DNA of 64,000 bases from an uncultured Aurantimonas sp. Its GTDB lineage: Bacteria > Pseudomonadota > Alphaproteobacteria > Rhizobiales > Rhizobiaceae. Positions 26,757 through 36,306 of the stretch are shown piece after piece (the first letter of the stretch is position 1; the number at the start of each line of letters is the position of its first letter). Made by a program: the position numbers and the translations under genes. The notes below the pieces were generated by a model, which saw only the letters and a list, made by a program, of their open reading frames with translations, was not told where the DNA came from and did not search any database. The stretch lies in contig CANKZU010000001.1 in assembly GCA_947488615.1 (NCBI GenBank), forward strand, positions 310,001 through 374,000, read 5' to 3'.

Positions 26757-27971
26757 TCATGCGCTCTTGCGCTGGTTGCCCAGCGACAGGGAAGCAACGG
26801 CCGCTTCAATGCGTGCCATTCCTTCCCGGACTTCGTCCGCCGTTAGGATCAGTGGCGGCAGCAGTCGTACGACATTGTCGCCAGCCGGAACCGCCAACAG
26901 CCCCTCCTCCCGCATGCCCGCCACCAGTTCGGTGTTGGGAACCTTGGCCTTGAGGCCGAGCAGCAGGCCTTCGCCGCGGATCTCCTCGACGACGTCCGGA
27001 TAGCGGTCGGCCAGCGATGCCAGCGACTGCTTGAACAACAGCGCCGTCTCGCGGACATGATCGAGGAAACCATCCGCCAGGATGATATCCAGCACCGCGT
27101 TGCCCACGGCCATGGCCAGAGGATTACCGCCATAGGTCGTGCCGTGGGTTCCCGGCGTCATGCCGATGGCCGCTTCCGCCGTCGCCAGGCACACGCCCAT
27201 GGGAAAGCCGCCGCCGAGACCCTTCGCCGAGGCCAGGATATCCGGCGCGGCGCCCGAATGCTCATAGGCGTAGAGCGTGCCGGTTCGCCCGATCCCGGTC
27301 TGCACCTCGTCATAGATGAGCAGGATGCCATGCTTGTCGCAGAATTCGCGCAATCCCCGGAGACACTGGGGCGGAACCGTGCGGATGCCACCCTCCCCCT
27401 GAATCGGCTCGATCAGGATCGCGGCGACGTCCGGGGCGGTCGCTGCCTGTTTCAGCGCTTCGTGGTCGCCGAACGGCAGTTGATCGAAACCCTCGACCTT
27501 CGGGCCGAAACCTTCGAGATATTTCTTCTGGCCACCGGCCGCGATCGTCGCGAGGGTCCGCCCGTGGAACGCGCCCTCGAAGGTCAGAATCCGGAAGCGC
27601 TCGGGCGCGCCGCTGACAAAGTGGTATCGCCGCGCGGTCTTGATCGCGCATTCCAGTGCCTCGGCGCCCGAATTGGTGAAAAATGCGCGGTCGGCGAAGG
27701 TCGCTGCAGTCAATCGTTCGGCGAGGCGCCGCTGGCTAGGAATCTCATAAAGATTGGAGACGTGCCAAAGCTTCTCCGCCTGGTCTTTGAGCGCGGCGAC
27801 GAGATGCGGATGGGCATGGCCGAGAGAATTGACCGCGATGCCGCCGCCAAAATCCATGTAACGTCGGCCATCGGACGTCTCCAACCAGACACCCTCGCCG
27901 CGCTCGAAGGCGAGATCGGCGCGCGCGTAGGTCTCGAAGAGAGGCGATTGATGGTCCTTGGTGTCAGCCAT
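26757..27971 (-). CDS. argD: Acetylornithine/succinyldiaminopimelate aminotransferase family protein
   Basis: This PLP aminotransferase forms N-acetylornithine in arginine synthesis and often acts in lysine synthesis too. The 404-residue protein has [51 protein letters not shown] (Asp contacting the PLP nitrogen) and [13 protein letters not shown] with the PLP-binding lysine. It is the first gene of the arginine operon and has its own promoter and a structured leader. Confidence 0.96.
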   Translation of the reverse strand: MADTKDHQSPLFETYARADLAFERGEGVWLETSDGRRYMDFGGGIAVNSLGHAHPHLVAALKDQAEKLWHVSNLYEIPSQRRLAERLTAATFADRAFFTNSGAEALECAIKTARRYHFVSGAPERFRILTFEGAFHGRTLATIAAGGQKKYLEGFGPKVEGFDQLPFGDHEALKQAATAPDVAAILIEPIQGEGGIRTVPPQCLRGLREFCDKHGILLIYDEVQTGIGRTGTLYAYEHSGAAPDILASAKGLGGGFPMGVCLATAEAAIGMTPGTHGTTYGGNPLAMAVGNAVLDIILADGFLDHVRETALLFKQSLASLADRYPDVVEEIRGEGLLLGLKAKVPNTELVAGMREEGLLAVPAGDNVVRLLPPLILTADEVREGMARIEAAVASLSLGNQRKSA

Positions 27972-28043
27972 GGCGATCGACTTCGCTGATGATCCGGTTC
28001 GGCTCCCGGGCGGGATCGTCTAGGATCGGGTTCTGGAAACGTC

Positions 28044-28068
28044 AAAGCCTGCCGAAAGGGCAGGCTTT
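28044..28068 (-). other. Perfect 10-bp hairpin in the argD leader
   Basis: AAAGCCTGCC and GGCAGGCTTT are perfect arms around a 5-base loop, about 72 bases upstream of the argD start and just downstream of its predicted transcription start. There is no clear U-tract on either strand, so it is better described as a structured leader than a plain terminator. Confidence 0.6.
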
Positions 28069-28098
28069 GCGGGCAGCTCCGAATGGATCGGAACCCGA

Positions 28099-28129
28099 GC
28101 TATACCACGGCGGGTCGGGCGGGTGTCAA
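28099..28129 (-). promoter_or_regulatory. argD promoter
   Basis: On the minus strand TTGACA (28124-28129) is followed 18-19 bases later by GTATAG/TATAGC (around 28099-28105). The consensus -35 and position 130-160 bp upstream of argD support a promoter for argD-argF-hslO. Confidence 0.55.
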
Positions 28130-28223
28130 TGAAACCCGCAGAAGGATAGTATCGGAAACGATCGTTTGTCCCGTCGGCAACCGCCTTCGCCGCGAGGGCT
28201 TTTTCCGGGAAGAGGTCGATTGA

Positions 28224-29171
28224 ATGAAATCCGAGTGGCCCGTCATTGCCTTCCCGGCCTGGCAGGAGACCTGCAAGGCTCTTCATTTGTGGTTGCAGAT
28301 CGTCGGCAAATACCGGCTCGCCCACACGCCGTGGGTCAATCATTCCTGGCATGCCACCTTCTATGTCACGCCACGCGGGCTGACGACGGGTCCGATCCCG
28401 GATCCCGGCGGCGCGATCACGCTTCGCTTCGACTTTTGCGACCATGCTCTTGTAGCCGAAGCCGAAAGCGGTTTGCGTGAAAGCTTTCCGCTGGAGCCGA
28501 TGAGCGTCGCCGCGTTCTTCGACCGCACCAAGCGATTGGTCACGTCAGTGGGTGGTGAGCCTTCCATTCATGGCCACCCGAACGAACTGCCGGACGTCGT
28601 TCCATTCGCCTCCGACACCGGCGCGCGGCCCTACGACCGCGACGCGGTGCGGCGCTTCCACAAGGCACTTATCCAAATCGATCGTGTGTTCAGACGGTTT
28701 CGCACGGGCTTTGTCGAAAAGGTCAGCCCGGTGCATCTCTTCTGGGGCTCGTTCGATCTTGCCGTGACACGTTTTTCCGGCCGCCCCGCCCCTTTGCATC
28801 CAGGTGGTTTTCCGAACTTGCCGGACGCGGTGACGCGCGAGGCCTACAGCCACGAGGTCTCTTCGGCAGGGTTCTGGCCGGGCGGCGGCGGTATCGACGA
28901 GGCGATGTTCTATTCCTACGCCTACCCCGTGCCCAAGGGCTTCGCGGACCGTACCGTGGAGCCGGTCGCCGCGCGATTTGATGCGAAGCTCGGAGAGTTC
29001 CTGCTGCCGTATGAAGCGGTCCGTACCAGCGCCGACCCGGACGCGACGCTGATGCGGTTCCTACAGACAACTTATGAGGCGGCGGCCGAAACGGGCGGGT
29101 GGAATCGGGCCGCGATGGAGTGCGAATTCGGCGTCCCCCGTGTGCCGCGCAAAATTCACGGTCCGGGTTAA
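28224..29171 (+). CDS. DUF5996 family protein
   Basis: A 315-residue protein of unknown function. It begins WPVIAFPAWQETCKALHLWL and has HTPWVNHSWHATFYVTPRGL, FWGSFDLAVTRFSGRPAP and HEVSSAGFWPGGGGIDEAMF, matching DUF5996, whose members have conserved Trp/His motifs. No signal peptide or membrane segment is seen. It is preceded by the divergent argD promoter region. Its stop codon (29169-29171) lies inside a CtrA-type box that belongs to the gcrA control region. Confidence 0.8.
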   Translation: MKSEWPVIAFPAWQETCKALHLWLQIVGKYRLAHTPWVNHSWHATFYVTPRGLTTGPIPDPGGAITLRFDFCDHALVAEAESGLRESFPLEPMSVAAFFDRTKRLVTSVGGEPSIHGHPNELPDVVPFASDTGARPYDRDAVRRFHKALIQIDRVFRRFRTGFVEKVSPVHLFWGSFDLAVTRFSGRPAPLHPGGFPNLPDAVTREAYSHEVSSAGFWPGGGGIDEAMFYSYAYPVPKGFADRTVEPVAARFDAKLGEFLLPYEAVRTSADPDATLMRFLQTTYEAAAETGGWNRAAMECEFGVPRVPRKIHGPG

Positions 29172-29183
29172 CGTCCTATTAAC
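29168..29183. promoter_or_regulatory. CtrA-type box upstream of gcrA
   Basis: TTAA-N7-TTAAC, a full match to the alphaproteobacterial CtrA site; being TTAAC on both strands it reads equally well in either direction. It overlaps the stop codon of the DUF5996 gene, 213 bp upstream of the gcrA ATG and about 54 bp upstream of the -35 element. In Caulobacter, CtrA represses gcrA. Confidence 0.65.
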
Positions 29184-29220
29184 CCACAAGTCTGGGGAAA
29201 AGCGCGAAAACGATTCGCGT

Positions 29221-29243
29221 GTGACAAGCTGGACTCTTGTCAC
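29221..29243. repeat. 8-bp perfect inverted repeat at the gcrA promoter
   Basis: GTGACAAG (29221-29228) and CTTGTCAC (29236-29243) with a 7-base spacer. The right arm contains the TTGTCA -35 element and the spacer plus arm contains a GANTC site. It could be a dimer-binding operator. Confidence 0.6.
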
Positions 29244-29266
29244 GGAGTCCAGCGATGGGCTAAATT
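29237..29266 (+). promoter_or_regulatory. gcrA promoter
   Basis: TTGTCA (29237-29242), an 18-bp spacer and TAAATT (29261-29266). A GAGTC site lies in the spacer. The leader to the gcrA ATG would be about 120 bases. Confidence 0.5.
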
Positions 29267-29395
29267 GAGTTCAAGATACTAGATTTCGTGCGGCGGACCT
29301 AGTTCCTCAATAAATGTAGTGCGTCCCCTCTCGCACCGGTTTGCGCGGGGTGAGGGATTCCGCCCGCCGCAAATTTTTGCTGTAAGGAGCTAGTC

Positions 29396-29947
29396 ATGGG
29401 CTGGACCGACGAACGCGTGGAGTTGCTGAAGCAGCTTTGGACGGAGGGCCTCAGTGCCAGCCAGATTGCCGACAAACTGGGCGGCGTCAGCCGCAACGCG
29501 GTGATCGGGAAGGTCCATCGGCTAAAGCTGGAATCGCGCGCGAAGTCTCCCAATGTCGCCGCGCCGGTTGCGGAACGTCAGGCGTCGCCCCACTTGAAGG
29601 AAGTCGAGACTGTGGAAATGGTGCAGCCGACACGTTTTGTGCCTGCGCAATCGATCTCGGCGCGTTCGATGCCTCGCACCCACGGTGCGACGGCTTTGAA
29701 AATGGATCCCGAGGAGGAGACGGAAGTGATCGCCGAACCCCAACGCCAATCCGGCGAAGTGGTCCCGATTGCGCGCAAGCTCAGCCTTGTTCAGCTGACC
29801 GAGAGCACCTGCAAATGGCCGGTAGGCGATCCGCTGAAGCCAGGTTTCCATTTTTGCGGCAACGGTTCGAACGAGTCGTCTCCCTATTGCGAATACCACG
29901 CGTCATTGGCCTTCCAGCCAGCATCCGAACGGCGTCGGGTGCGCTGA
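29396..29947 (+). CDS. gcrA: Cell cycle regulator GcrA
   Basis: GcrA binds RNA polymerase sigma-70 and activates promoters carrying CcrM-methylated GANTC sites, controlling S-phase and division genes. The 183-residue protein starts with the highly conserved MGWTDERVELLKQLWTEGLS and IADKLGGVSRNAVIGKVHRL, the DNA-binding helix-turn-helix. A charged linker follows, then the C-terminal sigma-binding region (LVQLTESTCKWPVGDP, CEYHASLAFQP). The ATG has AAGGAG upstream. The control region carries a CtrA-type box and four GANTC sites. It is convergent with phoB. Confidence 0.96.
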   Translation: MGWTDERVELLKQLWTEGLSASQIADKLGGVSRNAVIGKVHRLKLESRAKSPNVAAPVAERQASPHLKEVETVEMVQPTRFVPAQSISARSMPRTHGATALKMDPEEETEVIAEPQRQSGEVVPIARKLSLVQLTESTCKWPVGDPLKPGFHFCGNGSNESSPYCEYHASLAFQPASERRRVR

Positions 29948-29987
29948 CAAACACGCGCCTTCCGAACCTTCACTGTTCCGGGAAATC

Positions 29988-30009
29988 GAGACCGCCGTTC
30001 GGCGGTCTC
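29988..30009. terminator. Bidirectional hairpin between gcrA and phoB
   Basis: GAGACCGCC and GGCGGTCTC form a perfect 9-bp stem with a GTTC loop between two convergent genes. T-rich bases after it are few (TTGG on the plus strand), so it is a likely but not ideal intrinsic terminator. Confidence 0.65.
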
Positions 30010-30082
30010 TTGGTATTCGGCGGGCGCTTCGTCCTGTCGGCCATGACGACGCTCAATGACCGGCCCGCGGAACTTCGTTTCT

Positions 30083-30823
30083 CTACGACCCGGCGCTCTC
30101 CATCGCCCTTGTCGCCGACGATTTGGCGGTGGCGGAGAATTGCTCGTCGAGGGCGTAGCCGGCACCGCGAACGGTGCGGATCGGATCTCGCTCGCGGCCA
30201 CGATTGATTGCCTTGCGCAGGCGTCCGACATGGACGTCAACGGTGCGCTCATCCACATAGATGTCCCTGCCCCAGACGCCATCGAGCAACTGCTCGCGGG
30301 AGAACACCCGCCCTGGCGATTGCATGAAGAACTCCATCAGCTTGAATTCGGTCGGACCGAGCCTGATCTCGCGGCCGGCGCGGCGAACCCGGTGGTTCTC
30401 GCGATCGAGATCGATATCGCCGGCACTCAACAGCTTGGAGATTTTCTCGGGCTTTGCCCGCCGCAGCATCGCCCGGACCCTTGCGATCAGTTCCGGCGTC
30501 GAGAACGGCTTGACCACGTAATCGTCGGCGCCGACCGACAGACCGCGCACGCGTTCGCTTTCCTCGCCGCGGGCGGTCAGCATGATGATCGGTAGTTTCT
30601 CGCTCTCGCCGCGCTGACGAAGTCTGCGGCAAAGTTCGACGCCGGACAGGCCCGGCAGCATCCAATCCAGGATCAGGAGGTCGGGCAATTCCTCCTTGAG
30701 GCGCAGGTCCGCCTCATCGCCCCGGGTAATGACGTCGACCTGATAACCTTCGGCTTCGAGATTGTAGCGAAGCAGGACGCCGAGCGCATCCTCGTCCTCC
30801 ACCACGGCGATGCGTGCGGCCAT
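30083..30823 (-). CDS. phoB: Phosphate regulon response regulator PhoB
   Basis: PhoB is the OmpR-type regulator that, phosphorylated by PhoR, binds Pho boxes. The 246-residue protein has a receiver domain with the acidic pair in VVEDED, phospho-acceptor Asp53 (LILDWMLPG), Thr in MLTARGE and Lys in VVKPFS. A winged-helix domain follows (IRLGPTEFKLMEFFMQSPGR, DERTVDVHVGRLRKAI). The C-terminal tail (about 20 residues, Ser/Ala-rich) is longer than in E. coli. It ends the pho-pst operon, six bases after phoU. Confidence 0.96.
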   Translation of the reverse strand: MAARIAVVEDEDALGVLLRYNLEAEGYQVDVITRGDEADLRLKEELPDLLILDWMLPGLSGVELCRRLRQRGESEKLPIIMLTARGEESERVRGLSVGADDYVVKPFSTPELIARVRAMLRRAKPEKISKLLSAGDIDLDRENHRVRRAGREIRLGPTEFKLMEFFMQSPGRVFSREQLLDGVWGRDIYVDERTVDVHVGRLRKAINRGRERDPIRTVRGAGYALDEQFSATAKSSATRAMESAGS

Positions 30824-30829
30824 GTCCGT

Positions 30830-31567
30830 TTACCCCTCGGGGCCAGCGGGCGGCAGGTTGGACCCGCGCTGCACCAACGACGGCGTGCTGTCGCCTTTCG
30901 GCCGTTCGGCCTCCATCTGTTCGCCGGTCTGGATATAGTAGATCGTCTCGGCGATATTGGTCGCGTGATCGCCGATGCGCTCGATGTTTTTCGCGCTGAA
31001 CAGCAGATGCGTGCAGGCGGTGATGTTGCGCGGATCTTCCATCATGTAGGTCAGCAGCTCGCGAAAGATCGATGTGTACATCGCATCGATCTGCTCGTCA
31101 TTGTCGCGAACCGCCATCGCCCGAAGGTGGTCGTGTTCGCCATAGGCGTCGAGCACTTCCTTCAGCTGCACCAGCGCCAGTTCCGACAAATGCTCGATAC
31201 CGCGCACGAGTTGCACCGGCTGGGAATGGTCGTGCACGGCGATCACACGCTTGGCGATATTCTTGGCCAGGTCGCCGATCCGTTCCAGATCGTTGGAAAT
31301 GCGGATGGCGCCGACAATCTCGCGCAGATCGACGGCCATCGGCTGGCGCTTGGCGATGGTACGGATCGCCCGCTCGTCCAGATCGCGCTGCGCCGCGTCG
31401 AGCAGCGCGTCATCGGCCACGACCGACTGCGCCAGATCCCAGTCGCTGCGCATCAAGGCCGCGACGGACTGCTCGACCATGCGCTCGGCCTGTCCGCCCA
31501 TCTCCGAGATCCGGCGCACGATGAATTTGAGTTCGTCCTCGTAGGACGTGACAGTATGCTCGGTCAT
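30830..31567 (-). CDS. phoU: Phosphate signalling complex protein PhoU
   Basis: PhoU links the Pst transporter to PhoR and shuts the regulon down when phosphate is plentiful. The 245-residue protein has two three-helix PhoU repeats with the metal-binding acidic motifs: ERMVEQSVAALM and IRISNDLERIGDLAKNIAKR in the first, HLLFSAKNIERIGDHATNIA in the second. The ATG at 31567 gives MTEHTVTSYEDELKFI, the family start. It is 26 bp after pstB and six before phoB. Confidence 0.96.
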   Translation of the reverse strand: MTEHTVTSYEDELKFIVRRISEMGGQAERMVEQSVAALMRSDWDLAQSVVADDALLDAAQRDLDERAIRTIAKRQPMAVDLREIVGAIRISNDLERIGDLAKNIAKRVIAVHDHSQPVQLVRGIEHLSELALVQLKEVLDAYGEHDHLRAMAVRDNDEQIDAMYTSIFRELLTYMMEDPRNITACTHLLFSAKNIERIGDHATNIAETIYYIQTGEQMEAERPKGDSTPSLVQRGSNLPPAGPEG

Positions 31568-31593
31568 CTGCGCGCTCTCCTCGTTTTCTTCGT

Positions 31594-32406
31594 TCAGCCG
31601 AAGCGCCCGGTGATGTAGTCTTGGGTGCGCTTGTCGTCGGGGTTGGAGAACATTTTCTCCGTCCCCCCGACCTCGACGACGCGGCCCAGATGAAACATCG
31701 CGGTGCGCTGCGACACCCGCGCCGCCTGCTGCATCGAATGGGTGACGATCACGATCGTGTAGTTCTGCTTCAGTTCGTCGATCAGTTCCTCGATCTTTGC
31801 GGTCGCGATCGGATCGAGCGCCGAACAGGGCTCGTCCATCAGGATCACCTCGGGCGAGACAGCGATGGCGCGGGCGATGCACAGGCGCTGCTGCTGACCG
31901 CCCGACAGGCCGGTGCCCGGTTCGTCCAGCCGGTCCTTGACCTCCGCGAACAGGCCGGCCTTGCGAAGGCTCGTCACCACGATTTCCTCCAGCTCCGCCT
32001 TGGAGTTCGCCAGGCCGTGGATACGCGGTCCGTAGGAGACGTTATCGAAGATCGATTTGGGAAACGGATTGGGCTTCTGGAATACCATGCCGACCCGGGC
32101 GCGCAGTTCCACCACGTCGATGTCGGGATCGTAGATATCCTGGCCGTCGAGGGTAATATGGCCTTCGACCCTGGCGATGTCGATCGGATCGTTCATCCGG
32201 TTGAGACAGCGCAGGAAGGTCGACTTTCCACAGCCGGACGGGCCGATCAGGGCCGTGACCTGCCGCTCCTCGATGTCGAGATCGACGTCGAACAGGGCCT
32301 GTTTCTGGCCGTAATAGACCGACACCTTTTCGCCGCGCATCTTGATCGGACGGTTCACTCGCACCGCGGCTCCCTTCGCTGACGTCGTTTGCATATCGTC
32401 CATCAT
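31594..32406 (-). CDS. pstB: Phosphate ABC transporter ATP-binding protein PstB
   Basis: PstB is the ATPase of the high-affinity phosphate importer. The 270-residue protein has Walker [10 protein letters not shown], the PstB-typical [30 protein letters not shown], signature [16 protein letters not shown], Walker B VILMDEP, and the switch His in [14 protein letters not shown]. Two starts are possible: ATG at 32406 with AGGA seven bases upstream (used here) or GTG at 32430, which overlaps the pstA stop. Translation is probably coupled either way. Confidence 0.96.
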   Translation of the reverse strand: MMDDMQTTSAKGAAVRVNRPIKMRGEKVSVYYGQKQALFDVDLDIEERQVTALIGPSGCGKSTFLRCLNRMNDPIDIARVEGHITLDGQDIYDPDIDVVELRARVGMVFQKPNPFPKSIFDNVSYGPRIHGLANSKAELEEIVVTSLRKAGLFAEVKDRLDEPGTGLSGGQQQRLCIARAIAVSPEVILMDEPCSALDPIATAKIEELIDELKQNYTIVIVTHSMQQAARVSQRTAMFHLGRVVEVGGTEKMFSNPDDKRTQDYITGRFG

Positions 32407-32426
32407 GGCGGATTCCTGTCGCAAGA

Positions 32427-33707
32427 TCACCAGCGCCTCTCGAAACGACGGCGCAGAAGAACCGCGGTGAGATTCATCACGGTTAGGAACATCAAGAGCA
32501 CGACGATCGCGGCGCTGGTGCGCGCGACGAAGCCGCGCTCTGGACTGTCGAACCAGATGAAAATCTGGGTCGGAAGCGCGGTGGACGCGTCCACGATGCT
32601 GGATGGCGCCGACGTGATGAATGCGTTCATGCCGATCAGGAGCAACGGGGCGGTTTCGCCGAGTGCCTGAGCCAGACCGATGATCGTGCCGGTCAGGATG
32701 CCGGGCAACGCCACGGGAAGCACATGGTGGCCGATGACCTGCATCTCGGAGGCGCCAACGCCCCTCGCCGCTTCCCGGATCGACGGCGGCACGCCCTTGA
32801 GCGCGCTGCGCGTCGTGATGATGATCGTCGGCAGCGTCATCAGCGCCAGCACGAGCCCGCCGACCAGGGGCGCGGAGCGGGGCAATCCGAAGAAGCCCAG
32901 GAACAGCGCAAGACCCAGGAGGCCGAAGACGATAGACGGCACCGCGGCAAGATTGTTGATGTTGATCTCGATGAAATCCGTCAGGCGGTTTTTCTTGGCA
33001 TGCTCTTCCAGATAGACCGCCGCGCCGACGCCGAGCGGCACGGCCACCACTAGGCAGACGAGCAGCAGGAAGAACGAGCCGATGATCGCCCCCTTGAGGC
33101 CGGCCAGCTCTGGAAAGCGGCTGTCGGCGTTGGTGAACAGACCCCAGTCGAAGGTTGAGCGGATGCGCCCGGCCTGTTCGAGCGCCTGATACACCTCGAT
33201 CTGCCGGTCGCTGAGCGGGCGCCGGCTGGCATCGACTGCGGGATCGATCACGCCCTCATAGAGCTGCTCATACGGGTCGGATACCGGAACCCACACATCG
33301 AGCCCCTCGGTGACGGCGGCGCCGGCCGCGGCGATCGCATCCCTGACGTCGTATTGCGCGCCGTCGCTGAGGATCGAAGTGATCTCGCGGCGCTCCTTGC
33401 GGCCCTCGGTTGCGGGAAAGAACGACAGAATGGCATCGTTGGCGGCCGTGCGAGGGCTTTTTTCCGCCGCCTCCTCGACGCTGGAAAACGGCGGTATCTC
33501 GATGCGAACCTGGGTCTGCGTCCAGGCGCCCATGGACGAGCTGACGACTGACCCGACCAGGATCGCGAGCATTGCGAGGGCAAACAGGATCGCCACGATC
33601 CCGTACAGCTTGAGACGCGTCTGCGCGGCCTTGCGCCGTTTCAGACCCGAGCGAACCAGTTGCTGCGTGCGGGAGGTCTCGCCGCCTGACGACACGATCT
33701 CAGTCAT
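32427..33707 (-). CDS. pstA: Phosphate ABC transporter permease PstA
   Basis: One of two permease subunits of the Pst importer. The 426-residue protein is longer than enteric PstA because of an N-terminal extension: one membrane helix ([20 protein letters not shown]) and a soluble insert before the permease domain (DUF3333-type, usual in alphaproteobacteria). The permease core has [20 protein letters not shown] and the EAA-like loop [20 protein letters not shown]. It overlaps pstC by 8 bp. Confidence 0.94.
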   Translation of the reverse strand: MTEIVSSGGETSRTQQLVRSGLKRRKAAQTRLKLYGIVAILFALAMLAILVGSVVSSSMGAWTQTQVRIEIPPFSSVEEAAEKSPRTAANDAILSFFPATEGRKERREITSILSDGAQYDVRDAIAAAGAAVTEGLDVWVPVSDPYEQLYEGVIDPAVDASRRPLSDRQIEVYQALEQAGRIRSTFDWGLFTNADSRFPELAGLKGAIIGSFFLLLVCLVVAVPLGVGAAVYLEEHAKKNRLTDFIEININNLAAVPSIVFGLLGLALFLGFFGLPRSAPLVGGLVLALMTLPTIIITTRSALKGVPPSIREAARGVGASEMQVIGHHVLPVALPGILTGTIIGLAQALGETAPLLLIGMNAFITSAPSSIVDASTALPTQIFIWFDSPERGFVARTSAAIVVLLMFLTVMNLTAVLLRRRFERRW

Positions 33708-35082
33708 ATTGCTCCCGGAAGTGCTTAACGACCTGTAGCGCGATGAGGTTCAGGCCGAGCGTCGCGATGAACAGCGTCAGCCCGAGACCGAACGCGGCAA
33801 GTGTCTTGGGGCTGTCGAATTCCGTGTCGCCAGTGAGCAGCGAGACGATCTGAACAGTGACGGTCGTCACGCCTTCCAGAGGGTTCGCCGTCAGATTGGC
33901 GGTGAGACCGGCGGCCATCACCACGATCATCGTCTCGCCGATCGCCCGGCTCGAGGCCAGGAGGACGCCGCCGACGATGCCCGGAAGGGCTGCCGGCAGC
34001 ACGACGCGCATAACGGTTTCGGCCTTGTTCGCGCCAAGGCCGAACGAACCGTCCCGCAGCGACTGCGGCACCGAATTCAGCGCATCATCGGAGAGCGAGG
34101 AGATGAACGGAATCAGCATCACGCCCATCACCAGGCCGGGCACGATCGCTGCCGTCGGCGAGACGGAGACACCAACCACCTCACCCGCGCCCCGGATCGC
34201 CGGAGACACGACCAGAACCGCGAAGAAGCCGTAGACGATGGTCGGGATCCCGGCCAGGACCTCGATGAGCGGTTTGACCAGACCGCGAACCGCCCTCGGC
34301 GCGAATTCCGACATGTAGATCGCCGCGAACAGCCCGACCGGCAGCGCGACGATCATCGCAGTCGTCGCGATGACGAAGGTTCCGACGAAGATCGGCACGG
34401 CGCCAAACGCGCCGGTGCTGCCGACCTGATCGGCACGAATGGCAATCTGCGGGTCCCATTTCGTTCCGAAAAAGAACTCGATTGGCGAGACCACCGCGAA
34501 GAACCGAAATCCCTCGAACACCAATGAGAAGAAAATTCCCGCCGTGGCCAGAATCGATACGGTGGCGCAACCGATCAGCAGCCATCTCAGGATCCGCTCG
34601 GCATTGTTGCGCGCCTGGAACCGCACCCGGACCCGCGCCAACACCCAGGCGATCGCGCCGGCACCGATAAGCAGGAGAATCGCCGCCAGAATCCACCGCG
34701 ACAGGGCCGCAGCGCTCTTGAATCGCTCCGCCGCTGCGACAACCGCCGCACTGGGTTCGCCGAAAGTAATGCCGACCGCGGCCTGCCGGACCTCGCCGAC
34801 AATGAGGCTGAGCCTGGAGGGGCTGAGGCCGTCCGTCACCGACGAGGGCAAAAGCGTGCGGATATAGGCGTTCAGGACGGCCGGTTCGAGCAACAGCCAT
34901 GCGACGATCAGCGCGAGGCCGGGCACCAGCACGAGCAGCACCGCGAGATATCCGTGATATTTCGGAAGCGAGTGGAGCCGCGCTTCGCTCGCCGTGCCCG
35001 AACGACGCGCCTTGCGGCTGGCCAGAATGAAGCCGGCGATGCTCAACAGTACCGGAATGGCGAAGATGATGCTCAGCGTCAC
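33700..35082 (-). CDS. pstC: Phosphate ABC transporter permease PstC
   Basis: The second permease subunit. The 460-residue protein has an extended N-terminal region with helices at about residues 1-22, 45-70 and 135-160 before the permease core. The core shows IEVLAGIPTIVYGFFAVLVV, IPFISSLSDDALNSVPQSLR and LRDGSFGLGANKAETVMRVV (EAA-type loop contacting PstB). The extension matches the DUF3333-bearing long form of PstA next door, as expected for the alphaproteobacterial type. It begins 80 bp after pstS. Confidence 0.93.
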   Translation of the reverse strand: MTLSIIFAIPVLLSIAGFILASRKARRSGTASEARLHSLPKYHGYLAVLLVLVPGLALIVAWLLLEPAVLNAYIRTLLPSSVTDGLSPSRLSLIVGEVRQAAVGITFGEPSAAVVAAAERFKSAAALSRWILAAILLLIGAGAIAWVLARVRVRFQARNNAERILRWLLIGCATVSILATAGIFFSLVFEGFRFFAVVSPIEFFFGTKWDPQIAIRADQVGSTGAFGAVPIFVGTFVIATTAMIVALPVGLFAAIYMSEFAPRAVRGLVKPLIEVLAGIPTIVYGFFAVLVVSPAIRGAGEVVGVSVSPTAAIVPGLVMGVMLIPFISSLSDDALNSVPQSLRDGSFGLGANKAETVMRVVLPAALPGIVGGVLLASSRAIGETMIVVMAAGLTANLTANPLEGVTTVTVQIVSLLTGDTEFDSPKTLAAFGLGLTLFIATLGLNLIALQVVKHFREQYD

Positions 35083-35162
35083 GGCCAGGCTCCGTTGGGT
35101 TCCCGCCGACCCGGAAAGGCCGACGGGATTGTTTGAAGGCGTAGGCTAGCGAACGCCGGATG

Positions 35163-36200
35163 TCAGCCCTGAGGCGCTTCCATGGACACGCCGTTCACAG
35201 CCTTGTCCTCGACTTCCTTCAGCTTCTCATCCTTCAGCGGAACGAGGCCGCGGTCCAACAGATAGCCGTCCTGTCCCATCGCGTTCTCGCTGACATATTC
35301 CGCGACGAATTCGCTGAGGCCGGGAATAGCTTGGCGATGAGCGTTCTTGATGTAGACGAACAGCGGACGCGACACCGGATACTCGCCCGATTCCACGGTC
35401 TCTTCCGATGGTGTGACGCCACCGATCTCCACACCCTTCAGCTTGTCCTGGTTTTCGAACAGGAAGGAATAGCCGAAAATGCCGAAGGCTTTCGGATCCG
35501 ACTCAAGCCGCTGGACGATGAGGTTGTCATTCTCGCCGGCTTCGACGAAGGCGCCGTCGGTGCGCATGCGCTGGCAGACTTCGTCCTTGCGGCCGTCCTC
35601 GATAGCTTCGATTTCGGCAAGCTCGCCACAGCCTTCTTCCATGATGAGTTCGACCCAGGCGTCGCGGGTGCCGGACGTCGGCGGCGGGCCGTAGACGAGG
35701 ATCGGCTCGGCGGGCAGCGAGGCATCGACCTCATTCCAGCTCTTGTAAGGATTGGCCTTGATCTCGCCGTCCACCGGCACCTCGGCCGCGAGCGCCTTGT
35801 AGAGCTGCTCCTTGGTGACGGACATATCCGGGCCGTTGCGCGACGAAGCGAGCGACAGCGCGTCATAGCCGAGCAAAACCTCGGTGATGTCGTTCACGCC
35901 GTTCTTCTGGCACAGCTCCCACTCGGACGGCTTCATGGCACGCGATGCTCCGGTGATGTCCGGAGTCTGAGCGCCAACGCCTTCACAGAAAATCTTCATG
36001 CCGCCGCCGGTACCGGTGGCTTCGACAACCGGAGAGGAAAACTCCGACTGGTTCGCGAACTGTTCCGCGACGGCCTGCGTATAGGGAAAAACAGTCGAAG
36101 AGCCGACGATCTGGATCTGGTCACGGCTCTGTGCGGTCGCATGGCCTGCAAACGTCATGGCGGTGCCGAGCGCGAGGCCGGCGATGAGCTTGTTGTTCAC
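35163..36200 (-). CDS. pstS: Phosphate-binding periplasmic protein PstS
   Basis: PstS captures phosphate in the periplasm for PstCAB. The 345-residue protein has a signal peptide (NNKLIAGLALGTAMTFAGHA, cleaved after ATAQ), then IQIVGSSTVFPYTQAVAEQF and the phosphate-contacting TSGTRDAWVELIMEEG. AYVSENAMGQDGYLLDRGLV is near the end. The GTG at 36200 is favoured over an upstream ATG by a consensus AAGGAG eight bases before it. The Pho-box-like region upstream suggests direct PhoB control. Confidence 0.95.
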   Translation of the reverse strand: MNNKLIAGLALGTAMTFAGHATAQSRDQIQIVGSSTVFPYTQAVAEQFANQSEFSSPVVEATGTGGGMKIFCEGVGAQTPDITGASRAMKPSEWELCQKNGVNDITEVLLGYDALSLASSRNGPDMSVTKEQLYKALAAEVPVDGEIKANPYKSWNEVDASLPAEPILVYGPPPTSGTRDAWVELIMEEGCGELAEIEAIEDGRKDEVCQRMRTDGAFVEAGENDNLIVQRLESDPKAFGIFGYSFLFENQDKLKGVEIGGVTPSEETVESGEYPVSRPLFVYIKNAHRQAIPGLSEFVAEYVSENAMGQDGYLLDRGLVPLKDEKLKEVEDKAVNGVSMEAPQG

Positions 36201-36306
36201 GGGAAGATCTCCTTGAGGAGTTTCGTTGAGAACCGAGCGTTGAATTGCCAACCTGCTTGACCGCCACGGTTCACCGTCATCTCTATCGATGTCGCACGAA
36301 CTCTAT

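Larger units (their letters stand above)
29212..29360. promoter_or_regulatory. Cluster of four GANTC methylation sites upstream of gcrA
   Basis: GATTC at 29212-29216, GACTC at 29232-29236, GAGTC at 29245-29249 and GATTC at 29356-29360. GANTC is methylated by CcrM in alphaproteobacteria, and GcrA acts at promoters carrying it. Two of the sites flank or lie inside the predicted gcrA promoter. Confidence 0.6.
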
